64,000 bases of DNA from positions 1-64,000 of the forward strand of contig NZ_CP043628.1 of assembly GCF_016804325.1 (NCBI RefSeq). Reading direction: 5' to 3'. Below, one piece after another: positions 8,224 through 15,877 of the stretch. Every line of letters begins with the position of its first letter. Within the stretch, counting starts at the first letter, position 1. This DNA comes from Methylobacterium aquaticum. Lineage in GTDB: Bacteria > Pseudomonadota > Alphaproteobacteria > Rhizobiales > Beijerinckiaceae. Under the pieces are notes generated by a model. That model was not told the origin of the DNA and searched no databases. It saw only the letters and a list, made by a program, of their open reading frames with translations. The position numbers were made by a program, and so were the translations under genes.

Positions 8224-8325
8224 GCGCGTCCCTTCGGGATCGGGCTCTACTCGCCGCCTGCGGCGGCTCCCCGAACCCGCTACGCGGTTTCGGCCCTTCG
8301 GGTGACGATCAGCCTCGCGCGGTCC
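8224..8325. repeat. 105-bp dispersed repeat, copy 3
   Basis: Third copy of the repeat at 5296 and 6667, about 45 bases after the second nuclease-like gene. Copies 1 and 3 lie close to nuclease-like genes (copy 1 before, copy 3 after). Confidence 0.72.
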
Positions 8326-8384
8326 CGCGGCCAAGCCGGCGCACATCCTTCACCGCCGGGCCGCAGGCAGCTTGAAGGAGGGCG

Positions 8385-8867
8385 TCAGCCATACAGCCCC
8401 TCTGCCCGGAGCCGTGACAGCAACCTGCCTGCCTCCTCCTGCCCCGCGGTGTCCCACTTCGCCTCGTCGAAGCCGTGCGCGAACATCGGCAGCAGCCGGC
8501 TTGCCGCCCGCGCCATCGCCGAACCCTCCCACAGGATTAGCACCTCGCGGTCGGTTAGATCCTTCAGGAAGTACCAGAGCGTCAGCATCACGCTCAGCGT
8601 CGAGCGATCTTTCCAATCCGCGATCACGCCCCGCGCGATCCGCTCGACCCGCCGCAGCAGGGCGCCCCGCTTCTTCTCGGACAGATCCTCGAGCGGCTCG
8701 AAGCTGGCCGCCTTCAGGTCGGCGCGTAGCTTCGCGATGTCGGCCTCGGCCCTTGCCGTCATATCCGCGTCGGCCGGGACGAACGCACCCGGCGCCGAGC
8801 TCAGCGCGAGCAGGAGGTAGGCCGGGATCGCGAGTTCGACCCGCTGGCGGTCGGTCAGGGTGGGCAT
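8385..8867 (-). CDS. Unknown protein, 160 aa
   Basis: I do not recognise a family. The likely start is the ATG at 8867 (MPTLTDRQRVELAIPAYLLLAL), although the frame stays open further upstream. It is mostly helical and charged, with no signal peptide. WYFLKDLTDREVLILWEGSAM and the C-terminal leucine/arginine-rich segment are the most distinctive parts. Confidence 0.5.
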   Translation of the reverse strand: MPTLTDRQRVELAIPAYLLLALSSAPGAFVPADADMTARAEADIAKLRADLKAASFEPLEDLSEKKRGALLRRVERIARGVIADWKDRSTLSVMLTLWYFLKDLTDREVLILWEGSAMARAASRLLPMFAHGFDEAKWDTAGQEEAGRLLSRLRAEGLYG

Positions 8868-9051
8868 CAGTGCACCATCTGGTTCAATCAGATGTGATAT
8901 AGGTAGCGTCGATCCGGCGCCCCTTTCCGTAGCGTTCCGCGGCGTACCAGAGCTAGAGAGGGCCAAGCCCGAGTAACGGTTACGAGGTCGGGAGAGACGC
9001 TCCGATCCGGGCCGACAAGGAACTGTCCCAGCCCGCTCGGGAGACGACCCG

Positions 9052-9267
9052 ATGGCTATCGAGCCCATCATCACCTCCGCTGCCTCCGCAGCCCAGCGTG
9101 GGGAAGCTGAGCGTACCGGCATGTCTTGGTTCGTGCGTGGCTTCAAGGCATGGCGCGCTACCACCGAGGCGTTCCGGGACCGAGACGACATCGTCGCCAG
9201 CGCGCTCGCCGCAGGCACCGCCGCGATCCGTGCCCGGGCCGAGGCCGGGTTCGACGCCGCCACCTAA
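9052..9267 (+). CDS. Small unknown protein, 71 aa
   Basis: A short ORF preceded by GGGAGACG. It reads as a soluble, largely helical Ala- and Arg-rich protein (FVRGFKAWRATTEAFRDRDD, then ASALAAGTAAIRARAEAG). No family recognised. The region after it, 9268-9549, holds nothing I can support. Confidence 0.38.
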   Translation: MAIEPIITSAASAAQRGEAERTGMSWFVRGFKAWRATTEAFRDRDDIVASALAAGTAAIRARAEAGFDAAT

Positions 9268-9549
9268 CTCGAAATGCAGGCGAGGCGCGGTACCGGCAAT
9301 TCGACAATCTTGGAGGAGGTGCTGCTCGCCGCGCCAGTGACCCAAATCGGCCTCGCTGGCGACGTCGACCCGGGCGAACCGGAGACCGCCTGCCGCATTG
9401 GCCTCGCGTGAGGCCCGCGCCAAGCCGAGGCCTCGGAAGTCTCACCACGTCCGCCAAGACGTCACGCGGCTGCCGGTGGGCAGTCGACAGCCCTTTGGCG
9501 GGCCGAATACGCCACCGCTGCTCTCCTCGCGCTCTTTCTGACACGGGCC

Positions 9550-9645
9550 ATGGCGGCCGGGTGCTGCGGAAAGTCCGGAAAGGAGATGTGCGCCAAGCCG
9601 ATGGCGTCGATATCCATGAAGAGCGGCAAGAAAGGCTGCTGCTGA
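9550..9645 (+). CDS. Tiny Cys/Lys/Met-rich peptide, 31 aa, possible metal binder
   Basis: An ORF of 31 codons encoding five Cys, six Lys and four Met: it begins MAAGCCGKSGKEMC and ends KSGKKGCC. The composition is metallothionein-like. The frame stays open upstream of the ATG and reads ALWRAEYATAALLALFLTRA, a hydrophobic run, so this may instead be the tail of a longer membrane peptide with a non-ATG start, or of a degraded gene. It lies just past the 3' end of cueR on the opposite strand. No strong ribosome binding site is visible. Confidence 0.35.
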   Translation: MAAGCCGKSGKEMCAKPMASISMKSGKKGCC

Positions 9646-9713
9646 GAGGGAAGGGGGCAGGTCGATGAAGATGTGACATCGGCCAGAGGTCAGGGACAGG
9701 TTCGGTCCCGTCC

Positions 9714-10187
9714 TCAACGCTTGGTGCGGGCCTTCCCGCGCTGCGCCAGCGGCTCCGGCGCTGTCGGATCGGGGTTCCGGTGGCAGGCTGGGGCCTCCGC
9801 TCCGGTCTCGAGGCTTACGATGATCGGGCAATCCGGACGTCCGTCGCCGTCGCAGGCGTCGGCCAGGGAGCGCAAGGCATCGGCCATCTCGTTGAGTTGG
9901 CGGGCGCGCTCCTCCAGCTCCCGAATGTGCGCCTCGGCGATGGCCTTCACGTCGGCGTTGCTCCGGCCGGGGTCGTTCCAGAGACCGAGCAGCACCCTGA
10001 TGCGCTCCAGGGAGAAGCCGAGGTCGCGGGCGTGCCGGATGAAGCCGAGCCGGTGCAGGTCGGCGACGCCGTAGTCCCGGTAGCCGCTGTCCCGCCGGTC
10101 GGCCGGAGGCACGAGCCCGATGCTCTCATAGTGGCGGATCATCTTGGCCGAGACCCCGGAGGCTCGGGCAGCCTGGCCGATGTTCAT
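9714..10187 (-). CDS. cueR: CueR-type copper-responsive MerR regulator
   Basis: MerR-family activator sensing Cu(I)/Ag(I). The N-terminal winged helix-turn-helix reads MNIGQAARASGVSAKMIRHY. The metal loop is ACDGDGRPDCP, with Cys112 and Cys120, the same numbering as E. coli CueR. A long coiled-coil dimerisation helix lies between. The 157-aa length includes a C-terminal extension of about 25 residues rich in Pro and charged residues. It is divergent from the glutaredoxin-MauE gene and shares its CueR box. Confidence 0.9.
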   Translation of the reverse strand: MNIGQAARASGVSAKMIRHYESIGLVPPADRRDSGYRDYGVADLHRLGFIRHARDLGFSLERIRVLLGLWNDPGRSNADVKAIAEAHIRELEERARQLNEMADALRSLADACDGDGRPDCPIIVSLETGAEAPACHRNPDPTAPEPLAQRGKARTKR

Positions 10188-10205
10188 GGCAGCGCCATCC
10201 CCGTG

Positions 10206-10232
10206 TTGACCTTACTATGATGGGAAGGTTCA
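10206..10232. promoter_or_regulatory. CueR box in the cueR/glutaredoxin divergent promoter
   Basis: TTGACCTT, 11 bases, AAGGTTCA: the 27-bp layout of the E. coli copA CueR promoter, with the operator lying in the long spacer after the -35 box (TTGACC). The box lies between the cueR start and the gene at 10329, so CueR probably controls both. Confidence 0.72.
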
Positions 10233-10328
10233 CAACGGTCCGCAACCCTTGACGACCGGGCCCGTCCGCCGTTCCGAACCAGGAGCGCGCAGGGCCAAAC
10301 CGGTCCAACCTCACACCCGGAGCTTCCG

Positions 10329-11078
10329 ATGCAAGCCGCGGCCAGCCGCAAGGCCACGCTCTACCGCATGGTCATGCCCCAGCACGTCTGCCCGTACGGT
10401 CTGAAGGCCAAGGACCTCCTGGAGTGCCAGGGTTTCTCTGTCGACGACCGCTGGCTCACCACCCGGGAACAGACCGATGCCTTCAAGGCGGAGCACGGGG
10501 TCAAGAGCACGCCGCAGACCTTCATCAACGGCGAGCGGGTGGGCGGTTTCGACGACCTGCAACGCCATTTCGGCAAGGCGGCCAACGATCCTAACAAGAC
10601 GACCTACGTGCCCGTTATCGCGGTGTTCTCGATGACGGCGCTGATGGCACTGGCGGCGAGCTACGCCGTGTTCGGCACGCCGCTCACCATGCGGGCGGCG
10701 GAGTGGTTCATCGCCTTCAGCATGTGCGTGCTCGCGCTCCTGAAGCTCCAGGACATCGAGAGCTTCTCCTCGATGTTCCTGGGCTACGACCTGCTCGGGC
10801 AGCGCTGGGTCCGCTACGCCTATGCCTATCCCTTCCTCGAGGGCATCGCCGGCGTCCTGATGGTGGCCGGCGCCCTGAACTGGATCTCGATCCCTGTGGC
10901 CCTATTCATCGGCACGGTCGGGGCGGCCTCCGTGTTCAAGGCGGTCTACGTGGACAAGCGGGACATCAAGTGCGCCTGCGTGGGCGGGTCGAGCAAGGTC
11001 CCGCTCGGCTTCGTCTCGCTGACCGAGAACGTGATGATGGTCGCCATGGCTGTCTGGATGCTGGCGGTGCACCATTGA
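10329..11078 (+). CDS. Glutaredoxin-MauE fusion membrane protein
   Basis: A 249-aa fusion. Residues 10-85 are a glutaredoxin domain with a single-Cys motif HVCPYG (Ser/Cys of CPYC replaced by Gly), then TPQTFINGERVGGFDDL, the glutathione-binding part. Residues 95-249 carry four hydrophobic segments with MauE/DoxX-like sequence (AEWFIAFSMCVLALLKLQDI) and a Cys pair IKCACVGG near the end. MauE family proteins handle thiol redox in the membrane. Placement behind a CueR box points to a role in copper stress, such as keeping thiols reduced or passing Cu(I); that is inference. Confidence 0.8.
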   Translation: MQAAASRKATLYRMVMPQHVCPYGLKAKDLLECQGFSVDDRWLTTREQTDAFKAEHGVKSTPQTFINGERVGGFDDLQRHFGKAANDPNKTTYVPVIAVFSMTALMALAASYAVFGTPLTMRAAEWFIAFSMCVLALLKLQDIESFSSMFLGYDLLGQRWVRYAYAYPFLEGIAGVLMVAGALNWISIPVALFIGTVGAASVFKAVYVDKRDIKCACVGGSSKVPLGFVSLTENVMMVAMAVWMLAVHH

Positions 11079-11702
11079 GCGCGTTCGTCGCCCCGGCGAG
11101 CCTATCCAGGAGCCGGGGCGCAAGCCCCCGACCAAGTTGTCGATCCGTTCGACGACCTGGTCAGGGTGCATCAACCAGCGCTCTTTGGCGTGCCGGTGTG
11201 CGGCCATCCTCGTAAGTGGATATCTGCTGCTTGCTGGCGATTTTCCGGGTGACGCCGATGTGCGGGAGTTGCTCCGCCGGCCATGCCCCCGATGTCGACA
11301 ACCCGGCCCGGGTGACCCCTTCGCCGAGCCCGGGCGCTTCGGAAGGGCCACGGCCGTCTCCTTTCGGTCGGTCGCGCCGACGCCGCGAATGCTCGGCCCG
11401 AATTTTAGGGAGGCCTGGTCGGCGCTGCCCATCGGATCATCTCTCGCCCGTCCTCGGAAAGGGGGGAACCTGGTGGCTCGCGTCAACATCCAGCTGCAGG
11501 GGCGCAGGACCGCATCGACTAACCACACGACGAAGGCCGCGGCGTGAAAGGCTACTCAGGGTGGGAAGCGGCGGTTCAGCCACGACATATTGAGCAGCAA
11601 GATCGCACCAGTTCCGAACCTCCGATCCGGCTCACCCGAGCGGACGCCCGTCACCTAGCAGCGGACCTTGCAATGTCACCATCCCAGATCCGGGCTTCGC
11701 AC

Positions 11703-11861
11703 TCATTCGTATAAGGGAGGCTTACGGAACAACGGCGCGATGGACGCAGCCCACGTTTGCTCCCCTAGGACATTTGCAAACCCCGTCTCGATCGTCGCCT
11801 CGCCCGAGAGACCGACCCGCAGCAGCCGAGTGAGCGGCTGGTTCGGGACAATCACGATCTG
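11703..11861 (-). pseudogene. Possible C-terminal remnant of a HlyD/EmrA-like protein
   Basis: A short frame reading PLTRLLRVGLSGEATIETG before a stop resembles the end of HlyD-family adaptor proteins. It is cut off upstream by a stop codon. The surrounding 11079-11907 stretch holds no other supportable gene. Weak evidence. Confidence 0.25.
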
Positions 11862-11907
11862 CACTCAAGCGGCGCGGGACCGGCTCTAACGGCGCGCGAA
11901 TGCGCCT

Positions 11908-12162
11908 CTAAGTCTTCGAAATGATCGCGTAGCGGCCCTCATTGCGAGAGCACGTGGCGCAGCCGCGACGGAGGTACCAGACGAAGCCGATGGCCCCGAG
12001 CACTGCGACAACTCCGGCTAACACGGGCCAGTACGGTGCGATAAACGCGAGTGACACACCTGAGAGAAGAAGGAGAGGCAACCCACAGCAGATGAGGTGC
12101 AGGGCAGCGAAGGCGGCGATCGCGCCGTTCCATTGTTTGCTGTCATTATCTTGCACTTCCAT
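11908..12162 (-). CDS. Small MerT-like membrane protein, 84 aa
   Basis: Two transmembrane helices, the first with LICCGLPLLLLSG, a Cys pair placed as in the first helix of MerT/MerF mercuric transporters, and a cytoplasmic CATC pair after the second helix. Start at 12162 (MEVQDND). An operator-like palindrome lies about 85 bases upstream and resembles the one before the MerA-like reductase at 21912. The IS5-family element inserted just beyond that promoter. Confidence 0.65.
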   Translation of the reverse strand: MEVQDNDSKQWNGAIAAFAALHLICCGLPLLLLSGVSLAFIAPYWPVLAGVVAVLGAIGFVWYLRRGCATCSRNEGRYAIISKT

Positions 12163-12244
12163 GACGATCGCTCTCTTGCACAAAATTCGGCTATACGAAC
12201 TCGACCGTCGTTTCTGGCGAGGGTGTTTCAGAAAGCTAACAAAT

Positions 12245-12261
12245 CTGGAGCCCCTCCAGGT
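12245..12261 (-). promoter_or_regulatory. MerR-family operator-like palindrome before the MerT-like gene
   Basis: CTGGAG, three bases, CTCCAG. On the minus strand the block reads ACCTGGAGGGGCTCCAG followed by ATTTGTT. The same ends (ACCT, CTCCAG, ATTTGTT) recur at the same spacing before the reductase gene at 21947-21963. The layout suits MerR-type promoters with a 19-base spacer. Confidence 0.5.
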
Positions 12262-12289
12262 CCCCGATAAAAAATGACGCGTTTCACTA

Positions 12290-13131
12290 CGGCCTGTTCG
12301 GCCTTGAACGTGTTCCGTGTGCGGGCGTTTTGCTCCTCCTGACTGGGAGGAGTGATGCTGGACGACGCAGAATGGAGAAAGCTGGAGCCGCTGATCGAGG
12401 CATGCCGGCCGAGGGGCAAGACGCCGCCGCAGGATCTGCGTCGCACGATCTCGGCCATCCTCTGGCGGCATCAGAACGGGGCCAAGTGGCGAGCCATCCC
12501 GGCTGAGTTTGGTCCCTGGGCTCGTGCGGCTCAGACCTTCATCCGTTGGGCCCGCCTCGGTGTCTGGGAGCGCCTGCTCCGCCTCGCTCAGCATGCCGGT
12601 GTGCAGCTCGGGATGACGTTCCTCGACGGCACCAGCATCCGTGCCCATCAGAAGGCCGCAGGAGCCCATCGAAAAGGGGCTTACAAGCTGAGCGGGACAG
12701 GCGCGAGGCGCTGGGCCGCTCGCGCGGCGGCTTTGGCAGCAAGGCCTGCGTGATCGCCGACGGTCTCGGTCGCGCGGTCGCCTTCATCTTGGCTCCCGGT
12801 CAAGCCCACGAACTGCCACACGCTATCCCGCTGCTGGACCGTCTGCCAGGCGTGCCCAAGTGGGTGGTGGCCGACCGAGGTTTTGCCAGTCACGCCTTTC
12901 GTGAGCACATCTGGAGCCAGGGTGCACGGCCCGCGATCCCGTCAAAGCGCAACGAAGCTCCCGTCGCCTGCCCGGACTGGATCTACAACAACCGCAACTT
13001 CGTCGAGCGGCTCTGGGCGCGCTTGAAAGAATGGCGTGCCATCGCAACCCGCTACGAGAAGACAGCCTCAAGCTTCATGGGCGTTCTCTCGCTCGCAGCC
13101 GCTCTGGACTGGCTCAAGAGCTAACAGGCCG
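12290..13131 (+). mobile_element. IS5-family insertion sequence, about 842 bp
   Basis: Terminal inverted repeats CGGCCTGTT at the left (12290-12298) and AACAGGCCG at the right (13123-13131), with further partial matches inward. TA flanks both ends (12288-12289 and 13132-13133), consistent with the short target duplication of the IS427 group. It encodes one transposase in two overlapping frames and sits upstream of the MerT-like gene. Confidence 0.85.
12355..13124 (+). CDS. IS5-family (IS427-like) transposase made by -1 frameshift
   Basis: DDE transposase in two frames. Frame A starts MLDDAEWRKLEPLIEACRP and has the DUF4096-type N-terminus and the first catalytic Asp (TFLDGTSIRAHQ). Frame B carries VVADRGFASHAF (second Asp) and NRNFVERLWARLKEWR (Glu). 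The join lies near 12671-12679, where GAAAAGGGG allows the Lys tRNA to slip back one base; the fused product continues KRGLQAERDRREALG. This is the usual expression mode for the group, so I do not count it as damage. Confidence 0.85.
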
Positions 13132-13198
13132 TAATTCGATCGAAGCATCTTTTTGGGATCGCGCTGGCATATCGTGCAGGCTAAACCGATCCGGCGAT

Positions 13199-13762
13199 TC
13201 ACGCTCCGTTGGGGCCGCGCGAGGGCAGTTCAGTCCGGCCGGCCTCCGAATCGGGCGACACGTTCAGGAGACGGTAGAGGCTCTCGGCCGCGAGGGCGGC
13301 CGCGGCTCCATAGACGAGGTGAGCGACAAGACCCCGAACATGCGTAATGTTGGGATAGGCACGGCTCGGCGCGCTGAACCCGAGGGCGGGGGTTAAGGCC
13401 TCGTCCACGATCAAGGACATCGCGGCGCCGGTCACGAAGCCCGCGCCGAGCGGCTGCATCCGGCTTTGGCGCCGCAAGAGGCCGTAGAGCGGCCCCCAGC
13501 CGACGCCCAACCCGTAATGGACCGCCATAGTCGCGAACTTGAGCTTCTGCTGCCCGAGAGGATGCCCAATGGCTTGCATGGTTTTGCGCGCGGCGACCTC
13601 GGGGGGCGGACCAGGCCGAACCGCCTCCTCGGCCTGTTTGACGCTCTCCGGCATGGGTCGGTAGAGCGCCTCCTGGGCGAATTCGGTCACCTTTGTCGCG
13701 ACAAAGCCCGCAGCGAGGCCGATTGCGACATCGACCAGCAAGTTGTCTTTTTGGCTGCCCAT
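13199..13762 (-). CDS. DUF1440-type (YagU-like) inner-membrane protein
   Basis: A 187-aa membrane protein with about four hydrophobic segments. LVDVAIGLAAGFVATKVTEF and the following EALYRPMPESVKQAE match the DUF1440/YagU pattern. Function is unknown in this family. It lies at the end of the mercury region, after the 3' end of the small membrane genes, in the same orientation. Confidence 0.7.
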   Translation of the reverse strand: MGSQKDNLLVDVAIGLAAGFVATKVTEFAQEALYRPMPESVKQAEEAVRPGPPPEVAARKTMQAIGHPLGQQKLKFATMAVHYGLGVGWGPLYGLLRRQSRMQPLGAGFVTGAAMSLIVDEALTPALGFSAPSRAYPNITHVRGLVAHLVYGAAAALAAESLYRLLNVSPDSEAGRTELPSRGPNGA

Positions 13763-13897
13763 GACCGTTCATCTCGCAAGTTGTTCGACCCGCCAAGAAC
13801 ATCCGGCCACTGGGGGCCTGTGATGAAGTGCCGAGAAGTCTCTGGTGCTTGAACGAAGCTGGACCAGCGACAGGTTCCAGGAATTATGATCGCAAAT

Positions 13898-14218
13898 TTA
13901 GAGTAGTGGGGAGGCAGACATCTCGATCTGCTTATCCCAAGCATAGCGCTGGAGCGTGGACCAACGGCGTCGGAGGTAGATTAGCCCGAACCACTGTCCA
14001 AGCATGCTCAAGGTTACGGCCACGCCGACGAGCTTGTAGTGTGCCAGCGCTGGACTGTTGCCGAACCAAGCCGAACCAAGCGCCAGGCTGAAGAGAACTG
14101 CCTTGAGGCGGTTGCCGCACGAGCGACGGACCCCGTCGTCCGGCTGTGGCGATGCCTCGATATGGCCTGCAGGACGGACGACCGGTTTCGGTGAGCCTGC
14201 GCAAGCTGCCCCTGTCAT
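13898..14218 (-). CDS. Small membrane protein with MerT-like helices
   Basis: A 106-aa protein: hydrophilic first 40 residues, then two helices (LKAVLFSLALGSAWFGNSPA and LVGVAVTLSMLGQWFGLIYL) ending in a basic tail. SLALGSAWFGNSPALAHYK parallels SLGVSGAWIGNLTALAPYQ of the merT gene upstream, so it looks like the C-terminal part of a MerT-type transporter. Its ATG overlaps the stop of the gene before it (ATGA). Confidence 0.55.
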   Translation of the reverse strand: MTGAACAGSPKPVVRPAGHIEASPQPDDGVRRSCGNRLKAVLFSLALGSAWFGNSPALAHYKLVGVAVTLSMLGQWFGLIYLRRRWSTLQRYAWDKQIEMSASPLL

Positions 14219-14496
14219 CCGAATTCGCTTCCCCGTCCTGGCGTCGTTGCTGAACACCCGGTTTCGGCTTCCGGCCGAGGCGTACACCGTCGCCCCCGGC
14301 CGCTTATGAAGACGTGAAGCAGAACGAAGGCTCCGGCAGCCGCTGAGGCCACGACGAGCAGGACCATCGACTGGCTCAGCCACGCTACTGTCGCGACAAC
14401 GCCTGACACGAGCGCTGCAGGACCTGCGCAACAGACCACCGTCAGAGGGAATACGAACAAAAACGCTACGAAAGCTGCGACGGGCTTATCGCTCAC
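14215..14496 (-). CDS. Small membrane protein with CCAGP motif, 93 aa
   Basis: GTG start at 14496 preceded by GAGGAGAG. The first helix reads AFVAFLFVFPLTVVCCAGPA, with a Cys pair like that in MerT/MerC first helices, then a second helix and a soluble tail with one Cys. It overlaps the following MerT-like gene by four bases. The two small proteins may together do the job of one mercuric-ion importer; that is inference. Confidence 0.55.
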   Translation of the reverse strand: MSDKPVAAFVAFLFVFPLTVVCCAGPAALVSGVVATVAWLSQSMVLLVVASAAAGAFVLLHVFISGRGRRCTPRPEAETGCSATTPGRGSEFG

Positions 14497-14602
14497 GAAG
14501 TCTCTCCTCGATGTCTGTGATGGGGCGATGACGGCTTCGCGCCCGGGTGTCCCTTGAAGTAGCAATCGGCCGGCAGGGCGGGATCGGCGCTGGCTCGGGA
14601 CA

Positions 14603-15010
14603 TCATCGCGCATCCGTACCGGCTACTCGGAGGATCAGTCCGTCAGGTCCACTCGACAGCAATCGGTAAAAGCAGCTTGCCCGACCCGTATGGCAGCAGG
14701 ACCCATCGCCGCCGACGTTCACCTTCAGCAGAATTGTGTCTTGGTCGCAGTCGACCCACGGCTCCTGGACGTGCTGGATCTGCCCGCTTGTCTCGCCCTT
14801 GTGCCACAGAGACTTGCGCGATCGGCTCCAGTACCAGGCTTCGCCGGTCAGGATCGTCCTGTTCAACGCGTCCGCGTTCATCCAGGCGAGCATGAGCACG
14901 GCTCCGGTCTGACACTCGGTCGCGATTGCCGGGATCAAGCCGGCTTCGTTAAACGCAGGCCTGAGCACCGGGCCTTCTTCAAGCTCGTTCGCGGTTCCGG
15001 CTCCTTGCAC
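14603..15010 (-). CDS. hisI: Phosphoribosyl-AMP cyclohydrolase paralogue (HisI) in the mer operon
   Basis: Histidine-pathway enzyme opening the adenine ring of PR-AMP. The 135-aa length is typical. Metal ligands are intact: DCDQD (Mg site and one Zn Cys) at residues 87-91, CCHTGR at 105-110 and SCFYR at 112-116. The GTG start at 15010 follows GAGGAG at good spacing; the frame stays open upstream into merB. No other his gene is near. It sits directly behind merB, and a second copy lies upstream of merT, so it is probably co-expressed with mercury resistance. Confidence 0.85.
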   Translation of the reverse strand: MQGAGTANELEEGPVLRPAFNEAGLIPAIATECQTGAVLMLAWMNADALNRTILTGEAWYWSRSRKSLWHKGETSGQIQHVQEPWVDCDQDTILLKVNVGGDGSCCHTGRASCFYRLLSSGPDGLILRVAGTDAR

Positions 15011-15074
15011 CTGTTTCTTCTCCTCAGCAGGAAAGAGGTCGGCGCCCTCGGAGACGCGCTGCAGGGCGAGGCTC

Positions 15075-15839
15075 TCAAGGCAGCGCGGACACGGGCTCCC
15101 TGAGGATCGGGGCAAAGATCGCGCGACCGAGTTCCAACCCCTCGTTCATGCTCAGCCGAACTCCGGCCCTTGCCGGCTCCTGCCCTTCCAGCCAGCGACG
15201 GAGATGCTCGTCCGAGCAGAAGAACGCGATCGACGGGCAGCAAGAGGAGGCCGCGCTGTCGCCGTAGGCAAAGTCGTACCAGATCACCGCCCCGGCAGGA
15301 GCGACGCTGCCCAGCTTGCGGCCTTGGTCCGTCGTGACGACGCTGATCGTCTCCCCGCAGGATCGGCACTGCGCCTGGACCCTGATGTCCGTCCGATACA
15401 TGTCCCCAACGCCAAGCGCGTCGATCGCGCAAAGGGCGCTGAGAACATGCCGACCGAAACCAACCCGGTGCCCGGTTTCGCTTTCCGTGAACGGGTAGGC
15501 GTGCCGGATCTTATCGGACTCGTTTTCGAGGCCGACAAGGTCGCGCAACTGCAGCTTGCGCAGCAATGCGCCGACCCGGTCACTGGGGATGCCCGTATCG
15601 CCGGCAAGGTCCGCCGCTTGGGGAGGCCGGCCCATGGTGGCGTATCGCTTTAAAATATTCCGCCACACCAGATCCTCGTCGGGATCCAGGGCGTGCGACC
15701 ACTTGTCGAGCAGGCCAGCACGTGCCGACATACGCCCGCTCAGCGCATTGCGGGCGGCCGGGGTTGTCACGGCGGACCAGTCCGGCCGCACCACGCCCGG
15801 CCTGATCTCGGTCGCGAGCTCTTCCGCTTTTGCGACCAT
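15075..15839 (-). CDS. merB: Alkylmercury lyase
   Basis: Cleaves the carbon-mercury bond of organomercurials and hands Hg(II) to MerA. With the start at 15839 ([12 protein letters not shown], preceded by GGAGA) it has 254 aa. The catalytic set is present: Cys137 and Asp140 in LCAIDAL, matching Cys96/Asp99 of the R831b enzyme, and Cys200-Cys201 in [10 protein letters not shown], matching Cys159. A further Cys pair (QCRSCGET) corresponds to the structural Cys117 region. It follows merA by 38 bases. Confidence 0.9.
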   Translation of the reverse strand: MVAKAEELATEIRPGVVRPDWSAVTTPAARNALSGRMSARAGLLDKWSHALDPDEDLVWRNILKRYATMGRPPQAADLAGDTGIPSDRVGALLRKLQLRDLVGLENESDKIRHAYPFTESETGHRVGFGRHVLSALCAIDALGVGDMYRTDIRVQAQCRSCGETISVVTTDQGRKLGSVAPAGAVIWYDFAYGDSAASSCCPSIAFFCSDEHLRRWLEGQEPARAGVRLSMNEGLELGRAIFAPILREPVSALP

Positions 15840-15877
15840 TCCGTCTCCGTCGCCCGCGCAAGCGTCTTGCCCCGGCA

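Noticed and set aside
9442-9831. 129-codon minus-strand ORF overlapping the 3' end of cueR
   Set aside because: It overlaps cueR in another frame, has no domain, and its codon pattern follows the cueR complement.
11079-11702. Overlapping ORFs after the glutaredoxin-MauE gene
   Set aside because: All are Arg/Pro/Gly-rich, mutually overlapping and without motifs; no gene can be supported.
12355-13124. IS5-family transposase frames as another base error
   Set aside because: A two-frame transposase with a slippery A-run is the normal state for this IS group, and the shift is -1 at a suitable site, unlike the G/C-run losses.
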